A stretch of 64,000 bases of DNA from G963665595 sp963665595. GTDB taxonomy: Bacteria > Actinomycetota > Coriobacteriia > Coriobacteriales > CADBOM01. The stretch spans positions 682,001-746,000 of the forward strand of contig CAXXJK010000005.1 in NCBI GenBank assembly GCA_963665595.2, given 5' to 3'. The notes below the pieces were generated by a model. That model searched no databases. It had not been told where the DNA came from and saw nothing but the letters and a program-made list of their open reading frames with translations. Each line of letters begins with the position of its first letter. The first letter of the stretch is position 1. A program made the translations under genes and the position numbers. Below are positions 51,349 to 60,780 of the stretch, piece by piece.

Positions 51349-52298
51349 GGGAGGAACTCCACTTCAGCAGGAACAATGTCAACGTTCTCCGAGCGTATAT
51401 AGCGCTGGTTCTTTTGTCGCTGTACGCCATGCGGTATGCGGGAGTTTTGTGTTTCGCCTCGTCGCATTATCAGATAATAGATCAAGGCGAGCACAAAGGT
51501 GATACCGGTAGTTATACCGTTTAGAGCCATGGCGTAAAAATGATTAAGCAAATTGGGATTCTGAAATTCAATATAGGCAAGAACGGGTAGCGCCTTGGGC
51601 AGAGTTGGCCCCAGAAGATAGGGAATCTCATAGGCGCCAAAGGCAAAGGCAAATACTATGAGAAACGCTTTCATGATAGTGCTTTTGCACAGAGGGAGTG
51701 TTATCGAGAAAAACGTACGTATCGGGTTTGCTCCCAGACAAGCAGCCGCCTCGGTATAACGGTTTCCTATGTGAGACATAACGGTTATGGTACAAAAAGC
51801 AACAAAAGGAATTTCTTTCCAGAGGTATACCAGTAGTATGCCACTTCCGTTTACTGCACCCAAAATAGTAGGAAAACTCTGCATGCTGTCTATCAATCCA
51901 GCTGCATACAGTATTCGAGGCACCAGCCCTGTGGACGATAACAACGCGAGTAGCCCAAGAGCAATTACCATGTGGGCAGTCATAAGGGGGATCTGCAGGC
52001 CTAGCAACTGTATGGTGCGTCCCGCGTTCAGACGCACCAATGCTGCTGAAAGTACAACGCCTCCAATGACTGCCCCTAAGGAACTGACGGCTGCGATGTA
52101 AAGACTGTATCTGATGGAAGAAATCAGGCTTTCGTCGGTCCAGGCTGCGAGATAGTAATCAAACGTGAAATCCGTTCTTCCCAGATACGGCGCAATGCCA
52201 AATCCTTGCAATACACCATTTGCTGCACCGTACACAAAAATGCCAAGCAAAATGACAGCAGGAAGTATCAAGACGTAGGGGATTACACGCTTGTACAT
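51345..52298 (-). CDS. ABC importer permease 1
   Basis: About 317 residues with six membrane helices and the EAA loop TEAAACLGANPIRTFFSITLPLC. The C-terminus is a cytoplasmic basic tail (RRGETQNSRIPHGVQRQK). The start is unclear: the ATG at 52298 is 15 bases after AGGAGG, while a TTG at 52310 is only 3 bases after it. The ATG lies one base after the binding-protein stop. Confidence 0.86.
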   Translation of the reverse strand: MYKRVIPYVLILPAVILLGIFVYGAANGVLQGFGIAPYLGRTDFTFDYYLAAWTDESLISSIRYSLYIAAVSSLGAVIGGVVLSAALVRLNAGRTIQLLGLQIPLMTAHMVIALGLLALLSSTGLVPRILYAAGLIDSMQSFPTILGAVNGSGILLVYLWKEIPFVAFCTITVMSHIGNRYTEAAACLGANPIRTFFSITLPLCKSTIMKAFLIVFAFAFGAYEIPYLLGPTLPKALPVLAYIEFQNPNLLNHFYAMALNGITTGITFVLALIYYLIMRRGETQNSRIPHGVQRQKNQRYIRSENVDIVPAEVEFLP

Positions 52299-52299
52299 C

Positions 52300-53640
52300 T
52301 TATTTGCCAACGACCTCCTCGGTCCAGATTTTTTCGATCAGGGGAATGCAATTTCCGTTTGCCTCGGCAAGACGATGGTTCAATAGCGTATCAAGAGGAA
52401 GGGAGCCTGCGCCGAGGGGGACATTATCAAAGGCAGTTTTCTCATCGCTTGAAAGTTTATTCATGTCGAGCACGGAAATAGTGGTCAGATCTGCATATTG
52501 GGAGAGCTGGAGTTCAGGCGACATTATCTCATTGATTGCAATGAGTGCAGCTGCCTTATGGGGAGCATTCTTTGCAATTGCCATGAAATTTTCATTACCA
52601 ACAGTTCCTGTTTGAAACACAAAGGGACGTACGGTTGCGGGTAGCAAGCCCTTTTTCATATCCGGTTGAGGATCGCCATAACCCATGTTCAAAAGTAACT
52701 CACCATCTGCAAACATCTGGCTTATCGTGGTGCTTGCGGCGGGGAAGGTCGCACCTTTTTGCCAAAGATACGGATTGAGAGAGCGCAGATAGGCAAGACC
52801 TGGATCAATGATCGCTTTAATTTTTGCCTTGTCTGCTGTTATGGTTGCCAGTTGCTCCCACGCCGTTTTACCAATGACACCTGCTATCAAGCACGAGATA
52901 AAGGCGGTTCCTGTAAAATCACCGGGCGCAGGGTAGGTCACTTGCCCGGGGTGAGCTTGTACAAATGCCGAAAACTTATCGACGGTATCGGGCAGTTCGC
53001 CTACCTTTGCTGTATCCACCCAACACTCCATCTGAGCTTTACCATAAGGGGCCTCATAGCCATCTATGGGCTCACCAAAATCGTATTGGTTTTCAGGTAG
53101 ATTCGGATTGATATACGCAGTGTAGTTGGGTAGCTGATTTGCAAAAGGGCCATACAGGTAACCATTTTGCTTAGCAGAGAAGAAATTTTCTCCATTGATC
53201 CAGATAAAGTCGATACTTCCTTCTGTTTTTCCTGCCTGGATTTCCCCCGAAAGTTTCGTAAGGATATCATCTATCCCCATGGGCACACGCTTCAAGGTTA
53301 TATCATATTTTTCTTTCAGAGCAGTGGCGACATCAGTGTCAAGCCACTGATTGCGAACTTCACTTCCGCCCCATCCGTAAAAGCTTACGCTCTGTCCTTT
53401 TGCAGCAGAACATATGCTGTTCCAATTCGTAATATCAAGATTTGCTGAATTATTTGCGGTGGAGGAAGTCGAAGCAGATGTGTTTGAGGCGCTGCAACCA
53501 ACTAATGAGCTCGCTCCGAGACAAAGGCCAGCAATTCCTGCCAATTCTATGAAGTTCCGGCGCGAGAGCCGATGGCATTGATGATGATCGCTTTGTTCTT
53601 GTTTGGTGGCACTGTCAGTGTAGCCCTTATTCTGTTTCAT
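52300..53640 (-). CDS. YnjB-like ABC substrate-binding lipoprotein, Tat-type signal
   Basis: A 446-residue extracytoplasmic binding protein. The N-terminus has SRRNFIELAG (Tat-like) and a lipobox ending LVGC. The mature part matches YnjB-type proteins: VSFYGWGGSEVRNQWLDTDV, SIDFIWINGENFF, YEAPYGKAQMECWVD and YPAPGDFTGTAF. The YnjB ligand is not settled. Clustered genes (nucleoside hydrolase, APH-fold kinase) hint at a nucleoside- or vitamin-like ligand. The ATG at 53640 follows AGAGGA; the frame opens at 53664. Confidence 0.86.
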   Translation of the reverse strand: MKQNKGYTDSATKQEQSDHHQCHRLSRRNFIELAGIAGLCLGASSLVGCSASNTSASTSSTANNSANLDITNWNSICSAAKGQSVSFYGWGGSEVRNQWLDTDVATALKEKYDITLKRVPMGIDDILTKLSGEIQAGKTEGSIDFIWINGENFFSAKQNGYLYGPFANQLPNYTAYINPNLPENQYDFGEPIDGYEAPYGKAQMECWVDTAKVGELPDTVDKFSAFVQAHPGQVTYPAPGDFTGTAFISCLIAGVIGKTAWEQLATITADKAKIKAIIDPGLAYLRSLNPYLWQKGATFPAASTTISQMFADGELLLNMGYGDPQPDMKKGLLPATVRPFVFQTGTVGNENFMAIAKNAPHKAAALIAINEIMSPELQLSQYADLTTISVLDMNKLSSDEKTAFDNVPLGAGSLPLDTLLNHRLAEANGNCIPLIEKIWTEEVVGK

Positions 53641-53707
53641 GAAGTCCTCTTTTCTTACATTCAAATACTCGGCGGGAGGTTTATCTCTCGCCTAATCTAT
53701 CGATGAT

Positions 53708-53772
53708 AGTAAAAGGAACCCATAGATTGACCGCCGACCCGCTGAAGTGTAAACGGCCTGTCTATGGGTTCC
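53708..53772 (-). terminator. Strong terminator after the PadR gene
   Basis: GGAACCCATAGA (53715-53726) and TCTATGGGTTCC (53761-53772) form a perfect 12-bp stem with a 34-base loop. On the minus strand a TTTTACT tract follows. It lies between the padR-like gene and the binding-protein gene, so it may end the former or attenuate the importer operon. Confidence 0.75.
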
Positions 53773-53879
53773 GGATATACGTCGACGTTGTTAGTACTCG
53801 TCTCTGTCTTCCATAAGAGTATATCAATTACTGGATTATGTCTACTATAAGTTGATAGCTTATAAAATCGCCACAACAA

Positions 53880-54311
53880 TCAATGCATACAGCGGGGCGT
53901 GCCGGGAAGTGGTATGTCAAGGGTGGCCGCTGCCTCAATACGTAATTCTTCAATCGTAAGTTGATAGCATGCTAGCGCGTCAATCCAACGACGTAGGCAC
54001 TGGCGTCCTTTTTCAGTCAGCTCAAACTGACGCTTTGCAAGACCGTTTTCTGGGGTTTCCCAATGGGAGACGATAAGCTCATTTTCTTCCATGCGTTTGA
54101 GGGTTCGATAAATGCCGGTCGCGTCAGGTTTGTTTCCTCCAAACATGGGAGATTCAGCTGCTTTCTGTACGATTATATAACCGTGCATGGGAGTATTTGC
54201 ACGGGCGAGAACAGTAAGAATGGTAGGCTGCGAGAGTCGATTGAGAGATTTGCCGAGTTCAGCGCATTCTTTGAGTTCATTTTCTGATTTCGGATTACAA
54301 CTGCTCCACAT
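53880..54311 (-). CDS. PadR-family transcriptional regulator
   Basis: About 143 residues with a PadR winged helix (LTVLARANTPMHGYIIVQKA, GIYRTLKRMEENELI, KRQFELTEKGRQCL) and a short helical C-terminus for dimerisation. An acidic N-terminal extension with CNP precedes it. The frame opens at 54335; GAAAGG sits 7 bases before the ATG at 54311. It is in the same orientation as the ABC importer and likely its regulator. Confidence 0.85.
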   Translation of the reverse strand: MWSSCNPKSENELKECAELGKSLNRLSQPTILTVLARANTPMHGYIIVQKAAESPMFGGNKPDATGIYRTLKRMEENELIVSHWETPENGLAKRQFELTEKGRQCLRRWIDALACYQLTIEELRIEAAATLDIPLPGTPRCMH

Positions 54312-54476
54312 AATGAGCCCTTTCATAGGTAACATAGTAATAAAACGATCTGCTTACAACTTGCCATGATAAAGATGTTCCTTTATGCGATTACTATCAT
54401 TGCACAAGTATTAGATAAAATCTATTATTTGAGAAAACTCATAAGGGTAACCGTTCCCTGTTCTGGGGTAGTCTAA

Positions 54477-54504
54477 TTCAAACGTCATCTTGATGACGCT
54501 TGAA
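54477..54504. promoter_or_regulatory. Palindrome upstream of the cyclohydrolase gene
   Basis: TTCAA-a-CGTCATC and GATGACG-c-TTGAA are arranged about a 2-base centre. The loop is too short for a good terminator, so an operator is more likely. It lies 78 bases before the folate operon and 166 bases before the divergent PadR gene. Confidence 0.4.
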
Positions 54505-54581
54505 TCTATTTACAAAGACCGTATAGCTTGATGTGATATGGTGGAAACATATAATTTCCCGTGCCGATATGAGGGGGACAT

Positions 54582-55208
54582 ATGAGTTTCTCGAAGAGTG
54601 ATGTTGGTGGTTTCGTCGCAGCCCTTGCTTCAGGTGAGGCGGTTCCTGGCGGTGGGGGAGCTTCAGCGCTTGTGGGCGCCGTAGGAGTGGCCCTTGGCTC
54701 GATGGTGTGTAATCTGACGGTAGGCAAGGCGAAGTATGCTGCTGTGTCAGATGAAGTCGCTGAGTTACTCGAGAAAGCGGATGGTATACGAGTTCAGTTA
54801 CTCCATCTCATTGATGAGGACGCCGAGGCATTTCTCCCTCTCTCTCAAGCATACGGTATATCAAAAGACGATCCTCGTCGACCTCTTATACTTGAGCAAG
54901 CACTCGATACCGCGTGCGGTACGCCGCTTAAAATTATGAGAACGCTCAGCGATGCTATCGTGCTTCTTGCGAGACTGAGCGAAATAGGGTCGGCGCTTGC
55001 TCTTTCCGATGTTGGCGTAGGGGCGACGTGCTGCAGGGCTGCGCTTGAGGGCGCTAGTCTGAATGTGTTTATAAACACACAGCTTATGACGAATCGGGAT
55101 CATGCTCAGATGCTCGAGAGTGAAGCCGACGAGCTTCTAGATACCTATGTAAAACGAGCAGAGGAAACATACCAACGAGTTTTCGAACGCTTACGAAAGA
55201 GAGGATAG
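54582..55208 (+). CDS. FchA-like methenyltetrahydrofolate cyclohydrolase (cyclodeaminase family)
   Basis: A 208-residue all-helical protein of the FTCD C-terminal/cyclodeaminase family (AVPGGGGASALVGAVGVALGSMVCNLTVGK). Its length matches free-standing FchA of acidurici-type clostridia, which opens 5,10-methenyl-THF to 10-formyl-THF; related proteins deaminate formimino-THF. It starts the operon with folD, 3 bases apart. The FolD here lacks its usual catalytic lysine, so this protein may supply the cyclohydrolase step. Confidence 0.82.
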   Translation: MSFSKSDVGGFVAALASGEAVPGGGGASALVGAVGVALGSMVCNLTVGKAKYAAVSDEVAELLEKADGIRVQLLHLIDEDAEAFLPLSQAYGISKDDPRRPLILEQALDTACGTPLKIMRTLSDAIVLLARLSEIGSALALSDVGVGATCCRAALEGASLNVFINTQLMTNRDHAQMLESEADELLDTYVKRAEETYQRVFERLRKRG

Positions 55209-55211
55209 ACA

Positions 55212-56072
55212 ATGGCACAGATACTTTCAGGTGCAGCGGTCGCGCAGGCGATCAGCGCACGAACGGCACCAGCCGCTTCTTGGTTGAGAGAGCAAGGAAT
55301 TGTTCCGCAGCTCGTTATCATTCGGGTTGGAAGCTCTGAAGATGATCTCTCTTACGAACGAGGTGCTTTGAAGCGCTGCGCGACCGTAGGAGTTGAGGTG
55401 CGTTCTCTTGTTCTTCCAGAAGCTATTGGTCAAGATGAGCTAATTTCGACAATTGAAACACTTAACGCCGATGATTCAGTTCATGGTATGTTGCTTCTTC
55501 AACCTCTGCCTAAACATATTGATGCCGCCTGCGTTCGCGAGGCAATCGATTCGGCTAAGGATGTCGACGGTATCACGGATGCCTCTCTTAGCGATGTACT
55601 TACTGAAGCGAATGAGGGTTTCCCTCCCTGTACTGCTCAGGCCTGTCTTGAAACCTTGGATTTTTACGGTATTGACTGCGCAGGCAAACATGTAGTTGTC
55701 GTAGGGCGCAGCCTTGTCATTGGTCGACCGGTTGCCTTGATGCTTATTTCGCGCGATGCAACGGTATCTATCTGTCATAGTAAAACTCAGGATCTCCCTT
55801 CGTTCACCCGTAATGCAGATATTGTTGTTGCCGCAATGGGCCGTGCTGAGATGCTTACAGAACAGTACTTCTCACCTGGTCAGACTATTATCGATGTTGG
55901 CATAAACTGGAATGCAGAGAAGGGATCTCTTTGTGGAGATGTTGCCTTTGAAAAGGTGGAGCCACTTGTTTCTGGCATTACGCCGGTTCCGGGTGGTATC
56001 GGTACCGTTACGACAGCGGTTCTCGCTTGTCATGTTGTTGAAGCGGCTCAGCGTCGTCTTCTAAAAGCCTAA
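55212..56072 (+). CDS. folD: Methylene-THF dehydrogenase FolD, atypical active site
   Basis: A 286-residue FolD-fold enzyme. MLLLQPLPKHID, VVVVGRSLVIGRPVALML and GGIGTVTTAVLA show the substrate and NADP(H) sites. Around Tyr48 the sequence is SYERGALKRC, where standard FolD has YxxxK; the lysine position is Ala52. CTAQACLETL also differs from the usual PCTPxG. Dehydrogenase activity with reduced or lost cyclohydrolase activity is a reasonable inference, consistent with the adjacent FchA-like gene. Confidence 0.88.
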   Translation: MAQILSGAAVAQAISARTAPAASWLREQGIVPQLVIIRVGSSEDDLSYERGALKRCATVGVEVRSLVLPEAIGQDELISTIETLNADDSVHGMLLLQPLPKHIDAACVREAIDSAKDVDGITDASLSDVLTEANEGFPPCTAQACLETLDFYGIDCAGKHVVVVGRSLVIGRPVALMLISRDATVSICHSKTQDLPSFTRNADIVVAAMGRAEMLTEQYFSPGQTIIDVGINWNAEKGSLCGDVAFEKVEPLVSGITPVPGGIGTVTTAVLACHVVEAAQRRLLKA

Positions 56073-56142
56073 AACGATAGTTGAATATGTTTTTCATCAC
56101 ATGGCGCGTGCCGAGATATAAAAGCATGAAGGAGATGCGTGA

Positions 56143-56982
56143 TTGACCTACTACAGCGAAATTCAGGAAGCCACCGCATATGTTCGAGAACTATGCGGAC
56201 CTTCTCATGATTCAGTTGCGTTGATTCTTGGCTCAGGGCTTGGTGCTGTAGCGCATGCTATCCAGATACATGCGATCATAGACTATGACCAGATTCCTCA
56301 TATGAGCTCAAGCACGGCTCCCGATCATGAGGGGCGTTTTATAGAGGGTACTCTCTTCGGTGTACCCGTGATCTGTATGCAGGGTCGGCTACATCTCTAC
56401 GAGGGAAATACGCCCGCGCAAGTGGCGTTCCCTATTCTTCTTATGCACGAGCTTGGCGCCGTAAGCCTTATTGTGACTAATGCAGCAGGCGCAATCAACA
56501 GGTCGTACCAAGTAGGAGATATAGCCCTTATCTCAGATCATATCAATAACCAAGGATGTACTCCTTTCACCAATCAACTCGATCCATGTCTGGGTACGCC
56601 TTTCTGTGATATGGTGGATGCTTATTCGCCGCGACTTCGTGGTATTGCGCACATGGCGGCAGCTCAATTGGGCATCGTATTGCACGAAGGCACGTATGTG
56701 GGGGTCCATGGGCCCTCGTTTGAGACACCTGCAGAGATTCGTATGTTTGCTGGCTGGGGTGCCGACCTCGTGGGTATGTCTACTGTTCAAGAGGTCATTG
56801 CGGCACGGGCATGCGGGATGGAAACGATGGGACTTTCTCTTTGTTCAAACATGGCGGCGGGCATAAATGAAGGAGCGACGATCTGCTCAGAAGATATCAA
56901 TCGGGTCGGCGCAGCCGCAACTGACGATGTGCTCCTGCTTCTGAGTGGAATATTGCCTCTGATGGGAAAGAGTTCTGTTTGA
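56143..56982 (+). CDS. Purine nucleoside phosphorylase (PNP-I type)
   Basis: A 279-residue enzyme that phosphorolyses inosine and guanosine. Motifs are LILGSGLGAVAHAI at the start, MQGRLHLYEG (phosphate and ribose site), TNAAGAIN and GPSFETPAEIRM. It starts at TTG 56143, with GAAGGAG 8 bases upstream; no ATG in frame fits. The stop overlaps the rsgA start, so the two are coupled. Confidence 0.9.
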   Translation: MTYYSEIQEATAYVRELCGPSHDSVALILGSGLGAVAHAIQIHAIIDYDQIPHMSSSTAPDHEGRFIEGTLFGVPVICMQGRLHLYEGNTPAQVAFPILLMHELGAVSLIVTNAAGAINRSYQVGDIALISDHINNQGCTPFTNQLDPCLGTPFCDMVDAYSPRLRGIAHMAAAQLGIVLHEGTYVGVHGPSFETPAEIRMFAGWGADLVGMSTVQEVIAARACGMETMGLSLCSNMAAGINEGATICSEDINRVGAAATDDVLLLLSGILPLMGKSSV

Positions 56983-57980
56983 AAGAGCTGACATTTGTAC
57001 AGTTGGGCTGTACTCAACGAGAGCAAATGCTTTTCGATGCTGCTTGCCGCGCTCTACCTTCGGAAGGTGTTCATAACGAACTCGGACGAGTCATTCAGCT
57101 TGACCGCGGTTATCCGTTGGTGTGTACTCAGGACGGAGTAGCTCGCGCTGAACATGCAACCAAGGTAGTCAAGAAGTCAAATTATCGTGCAACAATCGGG
57201 GATTGGGTCGTTGTTACGTTTCCTCAGGATCATGATAAAGCGGTTATTACCGCCGTGCTTGACCGTCGTAACGCTTTTGAACGACGAGATCCTTCATCAA
57301 AAAATCTGTGCCAGGTATTGGCAGCAAATATAGATGTGGTATTTATTGTTGCTTCGCTTTCAGGCGATGGTGTTGATGTCGCGCATCTACAGCGTGAACT
57401 GGTTATGGCTCATGATTGCGATGCGCATGTCGTCGTGGTGTTAAGTAAAACCGATCTTATCTTGAGTGATACTTGTGATGCCGACGGAATACGACGTGAT
57501 ATCGGTCCTGTTGATGTGGTGACGGAATCGGCGGTTGAGGGTACGGGTATCGAATCGATACGTTCAAAGCTGCCGTGGGGGTCTACGGGGGTTTTGCTAG
57601 GAAAATCGGGTGTGGGTAAGTCGACACTAGTGAATGCTCTCGTGGGGGAAGATATTCAGTCTACGGGTACGGTTCGTGTCTCCGACGAAGAGGGCCGGCA
57701 TACCACCGTCAATCGTTCGATCATTGCCATACCAGACGGTGGCCTCATCATAGATATGCCAGGACTACGAAGTTTTTCGCTCATTGATGCTCAGCATGGT
57801 ATCGACAAGACCTTTCCTGATATAGCAGCGCAGGCCCACTCTTGTCGTTTTCGAAATTGTGCTCATGATCATGAGCCGGGATGTGCGGTGCGTGATGCCG
57901 TCGCTCGAGGTGAACTTGACGTGCAGCGCGTCGAAGTTTATCGGGCGTTGTGCGCTGAATCAGTGGGCATGCGGTACTAA
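56979..57980 (+). CDS. rsgA: Ribosome small-subunit-dependent GTPase A
   Basis: A 333-residue circularly permuted GTPase that helps mature the 30S subunit. The OB domain (about 1-100) is followed by G4 SKTD, G1 GKSGVGKST, G3 DMPGLRSF and a zinc-binding C-terminal group (CRFRNCAHDHEPGC). The start is TTG 56979, overlapping the preceding stop codon. The N-terminal extension is somewhat longer than usual. Confidence 0.92.
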   Translation: MKELTFVQLGCTQREQMLFDAACRALPSEGVHNELGRVIQLDRGYPLVCTQDGVARAEHATKVVKKSNYRATIGDWVVVTFPQDHDKAVITAVLDRRNAFERRDPSSKNLCQVLAANIDVVFIVASLSGDGVDVAHLQRELVMAHDCDAHVVVVLSKTDLILSDTCDADGIRRDIGPVDVVTESAVEGTGIESIRSKLPWGSTGVLLGKSGVGKSTLVNALVGEDIQSTGTVRVSDEEGRHTTVNRSIIAIPDGGLIIDMPGLRSFSLIDAQHGIDKTFPDIAAQAHSCRFRNCAHDHEPGCAVRDAVARGELDVQRVEVYRALCAESVGMRY

Positions 57981-58141
57981 GTATTTTTTGCTGAACCGTT
58001 GAGCGAAAAGAGAATTGAGCGATACGCTAAACCGGTTTTTTTGACACGGTTTTTAATCTATTAAGAAACTAAACTCAAAGAAGGAATATTTTTTTCCTGA
58101 GAAATATCTTACGAGGGTATTGCACCCCATTTGTGAAAAGA

Positions 58142-58188
58142 ATACTATATATATACAGAAAAAATCGTAAGACATCAATATATTGTGG
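58142..58188. promoter_or_regulatory. Pair of NrdR boxes upstream of nrdD
   Basis: The second box has core CAATATATTG (58176-58185), a perfect match to the CwATATATwG core of NrdR sites. The first has CTATATATAT (58145-58154), one mismatch. Their centres are 31 bp apart, three helical turns, the spacing known for NrdR box pairs. NrdR represses ribonucleotide reductase genes when dATP is high. The rest of the 357-base gap is AT-rich and shows no gene. Confidence 0.8.
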
Positions 58189-58337
58189 TGTGTTTTTCAC
58201 GGGGTATGTTGAAAGATTGTGAAAAGTTATTTCTTGAGCGTAAAAGTGAGTATCGATTTTTCACATGTCATTCATAGAGATCTATCCCTAGTGGTGTTAC
58301 AACGAGGATATAAGCGGCGAACAGAAGGGACTGAGCC

Positions 58338-60698
58338 ATGACCGTGGCAACTATCATCAAACGAGACGGACGGGCAGTGCCTTTCGATAAACGCAAGATC
58401 GCCGATGCGATCCAGAAAGCCTTGGACGCAAGTGGCGCTTTCCAGTGTCGAGAGGATGTCGAACACATTGCCGATGATGTAGTGGCTAAGATAGAAGATG
58501 GCGCTATTGAGGGAGCACCTACTGTTGAAGGTGTTCAGGATCTTGTCGAGGAGGCGTTAGCCGAAGCGGGGTTTGTACAGACGGCAAAGAGTTATATTCT
58601 GTATCGCGCGGAACGTAATACAGCACGCGAAATCAATACTCGTCTTATGAAGACTCTTAAGGACCTTACATTTTCTAAGGCCTCTGATTCAGATACCAAG
58701 CGCGAGAATGCAAACATAGACGCTGATACCGCTATGGGCACCATGCTCAAGTATGGTTCTGAGGCTGCTAAACAGTTCTATGAGATGTGTGTTCTCGACG
58801 AGACATTTGCAAAGGCTCATCGCGAAGGCGATATCCATATTCATGATCTCGACTTCTATACCCTTACTACCACCTGCACACAGATTGATGTCATCGCGTT
58901 GTTTAAGGATGGTTTTTCGACTGGTCATGGAGTGTTGCGCGAGCCTAATGATATTCAGAGTTATTCAGCTCTCGCCTGCATTGCTATTCAGTCAAACCAA
59001 AATGATCAGCATGGCGGACAGTCTGTCGTGAATTTTGATTATGGTATGGCAATAGGCGTTCGCAAGACCTATCGCAGAATGTATCGCAAAAATCTTGCTG
59101 CTGCGCTTGAGCTTTTGGTTGGGATCGAAGACGCAAAGACGGTCGCAGATGATGTTGTGGCTCGTACCGAAGCAGAGGTTGGTTCTTGGCCCGGGTTAGT
59201 CATGGATGCGACCTATGTGTCGGAAGAAAAAAATGCGTTGATTGCCCTGGGCCTCGACGAGGCAATGGCTGAACATGCTCAGAAATATGCGGCCAAGGCT
59301 GCTTGGGCCGATACTGATCGTGCAACTTTTCAAGCGATGGAAGCATTCATTCACAATCTGAATACTATGCATTCGCGTGCGGGTGCTCAAACGCCGTTTT
59401 CGTCTATCAACTATGGCATGGATACCTCCGCTGAAGGACGCATGGTGATGAGGAATATCTTACTCGCGACCGAACAAGGTCTGGGCAACGGTGAGACTCC
59501 CATATTCCCCATTCAGATACTGCGTGTCAAAGAAGGCATTAATTATAATCCTGGCGAGCCCAACTATGATATCTTCAGGCTTGCATGCCGCTGCTCCGCG
59601 AAGAGACTTTTCCCCAATTTCGCTTTTCAGGATGCCCCGTTCAATCTTAAATTCTATAAAGGCACACCTGAAACAGAAATTGCCTACATGGGTTGTCGTA
59701 CACGGGTTATCGCCAATGTATACGACCCCGATCGCGAGATTTCTCCAGGGAGAGGTAACCTAAGCTTTACATCCATCAATCTTCCTCGTCTTGGAATAAA
59801 ATCTAAGGGTGATATCGATCTGTTTTATGAAATGCTCGATCAAAAACTTGCACTCTGCGTCAATCAACTGTTGGAGCGTTTTGAGATTCAATGCCGTAAG
59901 AGGGTATATAATGCTCCATTTCTCATGGGGCAGGGTGTATGGATCGACTCAGAGACGCTTAAATGGGAAGATGAGCAACGTGAAGTTCTCAAGCACGGCA
60001 CGCTGTCTGTAGGCTTTATTGGGCTAGCGGAAACGTTGGTGGCTCTCATAGGCGAACATCATGGCCAATCGCAACGTGCCCAGAACTTGGGTCTTGAAAT
60101 TGTTGGTCATATGCGAGCTTATCTTGATAAAGAGGCGCAAAAACGTCGTTTGAATCTTACTCTGCTTGCGACTCCCGCGGAGGGTCTCTCGGGACGTTTT
60201 GTTCGCATGGACCGCGCTCGTTATGGTTGTATTCCGGGAGTGACCGAACGTGATTATTACACTAACAGCTTTCATATACCGGTGTATTTTCCTATAAATG
60301 CATTTACCAAGATTAGTATTGAGGCACCGTATCATGCCTTGACTAACGCGGGACATATCAGCTACATAGAACTTGATGGTGACCCGACGGAAAATCTGGA
60401 AGCTTTTGAGAAAATTGTGCGGCATATGAAAGAAAGCGGCGTGGGGTATGGCTCTATCAACCATCCTGTTGATCGCGACCCAATCTGTGGCTTTAACGGT
60501 ATCATAGGAGATCGTTGTCCTAAGTGTGGTCGGGAAGAAGGGGATGTGCCTTTTGAGCGCATTCGTCGTATCACCGGCTATCTGGTGGGCACTCTTGATC
60601 GATTCAATGATGGCAAGCGTTCCGAAGAGCACGATCGCGTTAAACATAGTCTGGTCTTTGATGATATTGATAATAGTTCGGTTGCATCTGCAGAATAA
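58338..60698 (+). CDS. nrdD: Anaerobic ribonucleoside-triphosphate reductase
   Basis: A 786-residue class III reductase making dNTPs without oxygen. An ATP-cone allosteric domain occupies about residues 1-90 (IIKRDGRAVPFDKRKI). The catalytic barrel includes DLDFYTLTTTCTQID and MHSRAGAQTPFSSINYG. The zinc site is near RCPKCG, and the glycyl-radical loop RRITGYL has the radical Gly at about 747. NrdR boxes precede it and its activase follows. Confidence 0.96.
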   Translation: MTVATIIKRDGRAVPFDKRKIADAIQKALDASGAFQCREDVEHIADDVVAKIEDGAIEGAPTVEGVQDLVEEALAEAGFVQTAKSYILYRAERNTAREINTRLMKTLKDLTFSKASDSDTKRENANIDADTAMGTMLKYGSEAAKQFYEMCVLDETFAKAHREGDIHIHDLDFYTLTTTCTQIDVIALFKDGFSTGHGVLREPNDIQSYSALACIAIQSNQNDQHGGQSVVNFDYGMAIGVRKTYRRMYRKNLAAALELLVGIEDAKTVADDVVARTEAEVGSWPGLVMDATYVSEEKNALIALGLDEAMAEHAQKYAAKAAWADTDRATFQAMEAFIHNLNTMHSRAGAQTPFSSINYGMDTSAEGRMVMRNILLATEQGLGNGETPIFPIQILRVKEGINYNPGEPNYDIFRLACRCSAKRLFPNFAFQDAPFNLKFYKGTPETEIAYMGCRTRVIANVYDPDREISPGRGNLSFTSINLPRLGIKSKGDIDLFYEMLDQKLALCVNQLLERFEIQCRKRVYNAPFLMGQGVWIDSETLKWEDEQREVLKHGTLSVGFIGLAETLVALIGEHHGQSQRAQNLGLEIVGHMRAYLDKEAQKRRLNLTLLATPAEGLSGRFVRMDRARYGCIPGVTERDYYTNSFHIPVYFPINAFTKISIEAPYHALTNAGHISYIELDGDPTENLEAFEKIVRHMKESGVGYGSINHPVDRDPICGFNGIIGDRCPKCGREEGDVPFERIRRITGYLVGTLDRFNDGKRSEEHDRVKHSLVFDDIDNSSVASAE

Positions 60699-60726
60699 AT
60701 GGCCGTTCGGGCGAACTATTTGATTA

Positions 60727-60764
60727 ATGGCGGGCGGCATGGAGAGTGCGGGCCCGCCATCTTT
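60727..60764 (+). terminator. Hairpin between nrdD and nrdG
   Basis: ATGGCGGGC (60727-60735) pairs with GCCCGCCAT (60752-60760), followed by CTTTGTGG. It is a partial terminator that could lower nrdG expression relative to nrdD. Confidence 0.6.
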
Positions 60765-60780
60765 GTGGGGGTATACAATT

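Noticed and set aside
53708..53880. Possible riboswitch (TPP, purine or guanidine type) before the importer operon
   Set aside because: The conserved cores of those classes are not present; the hairpin with its U-tract is adequately explained as the terminator of the PadR gene.
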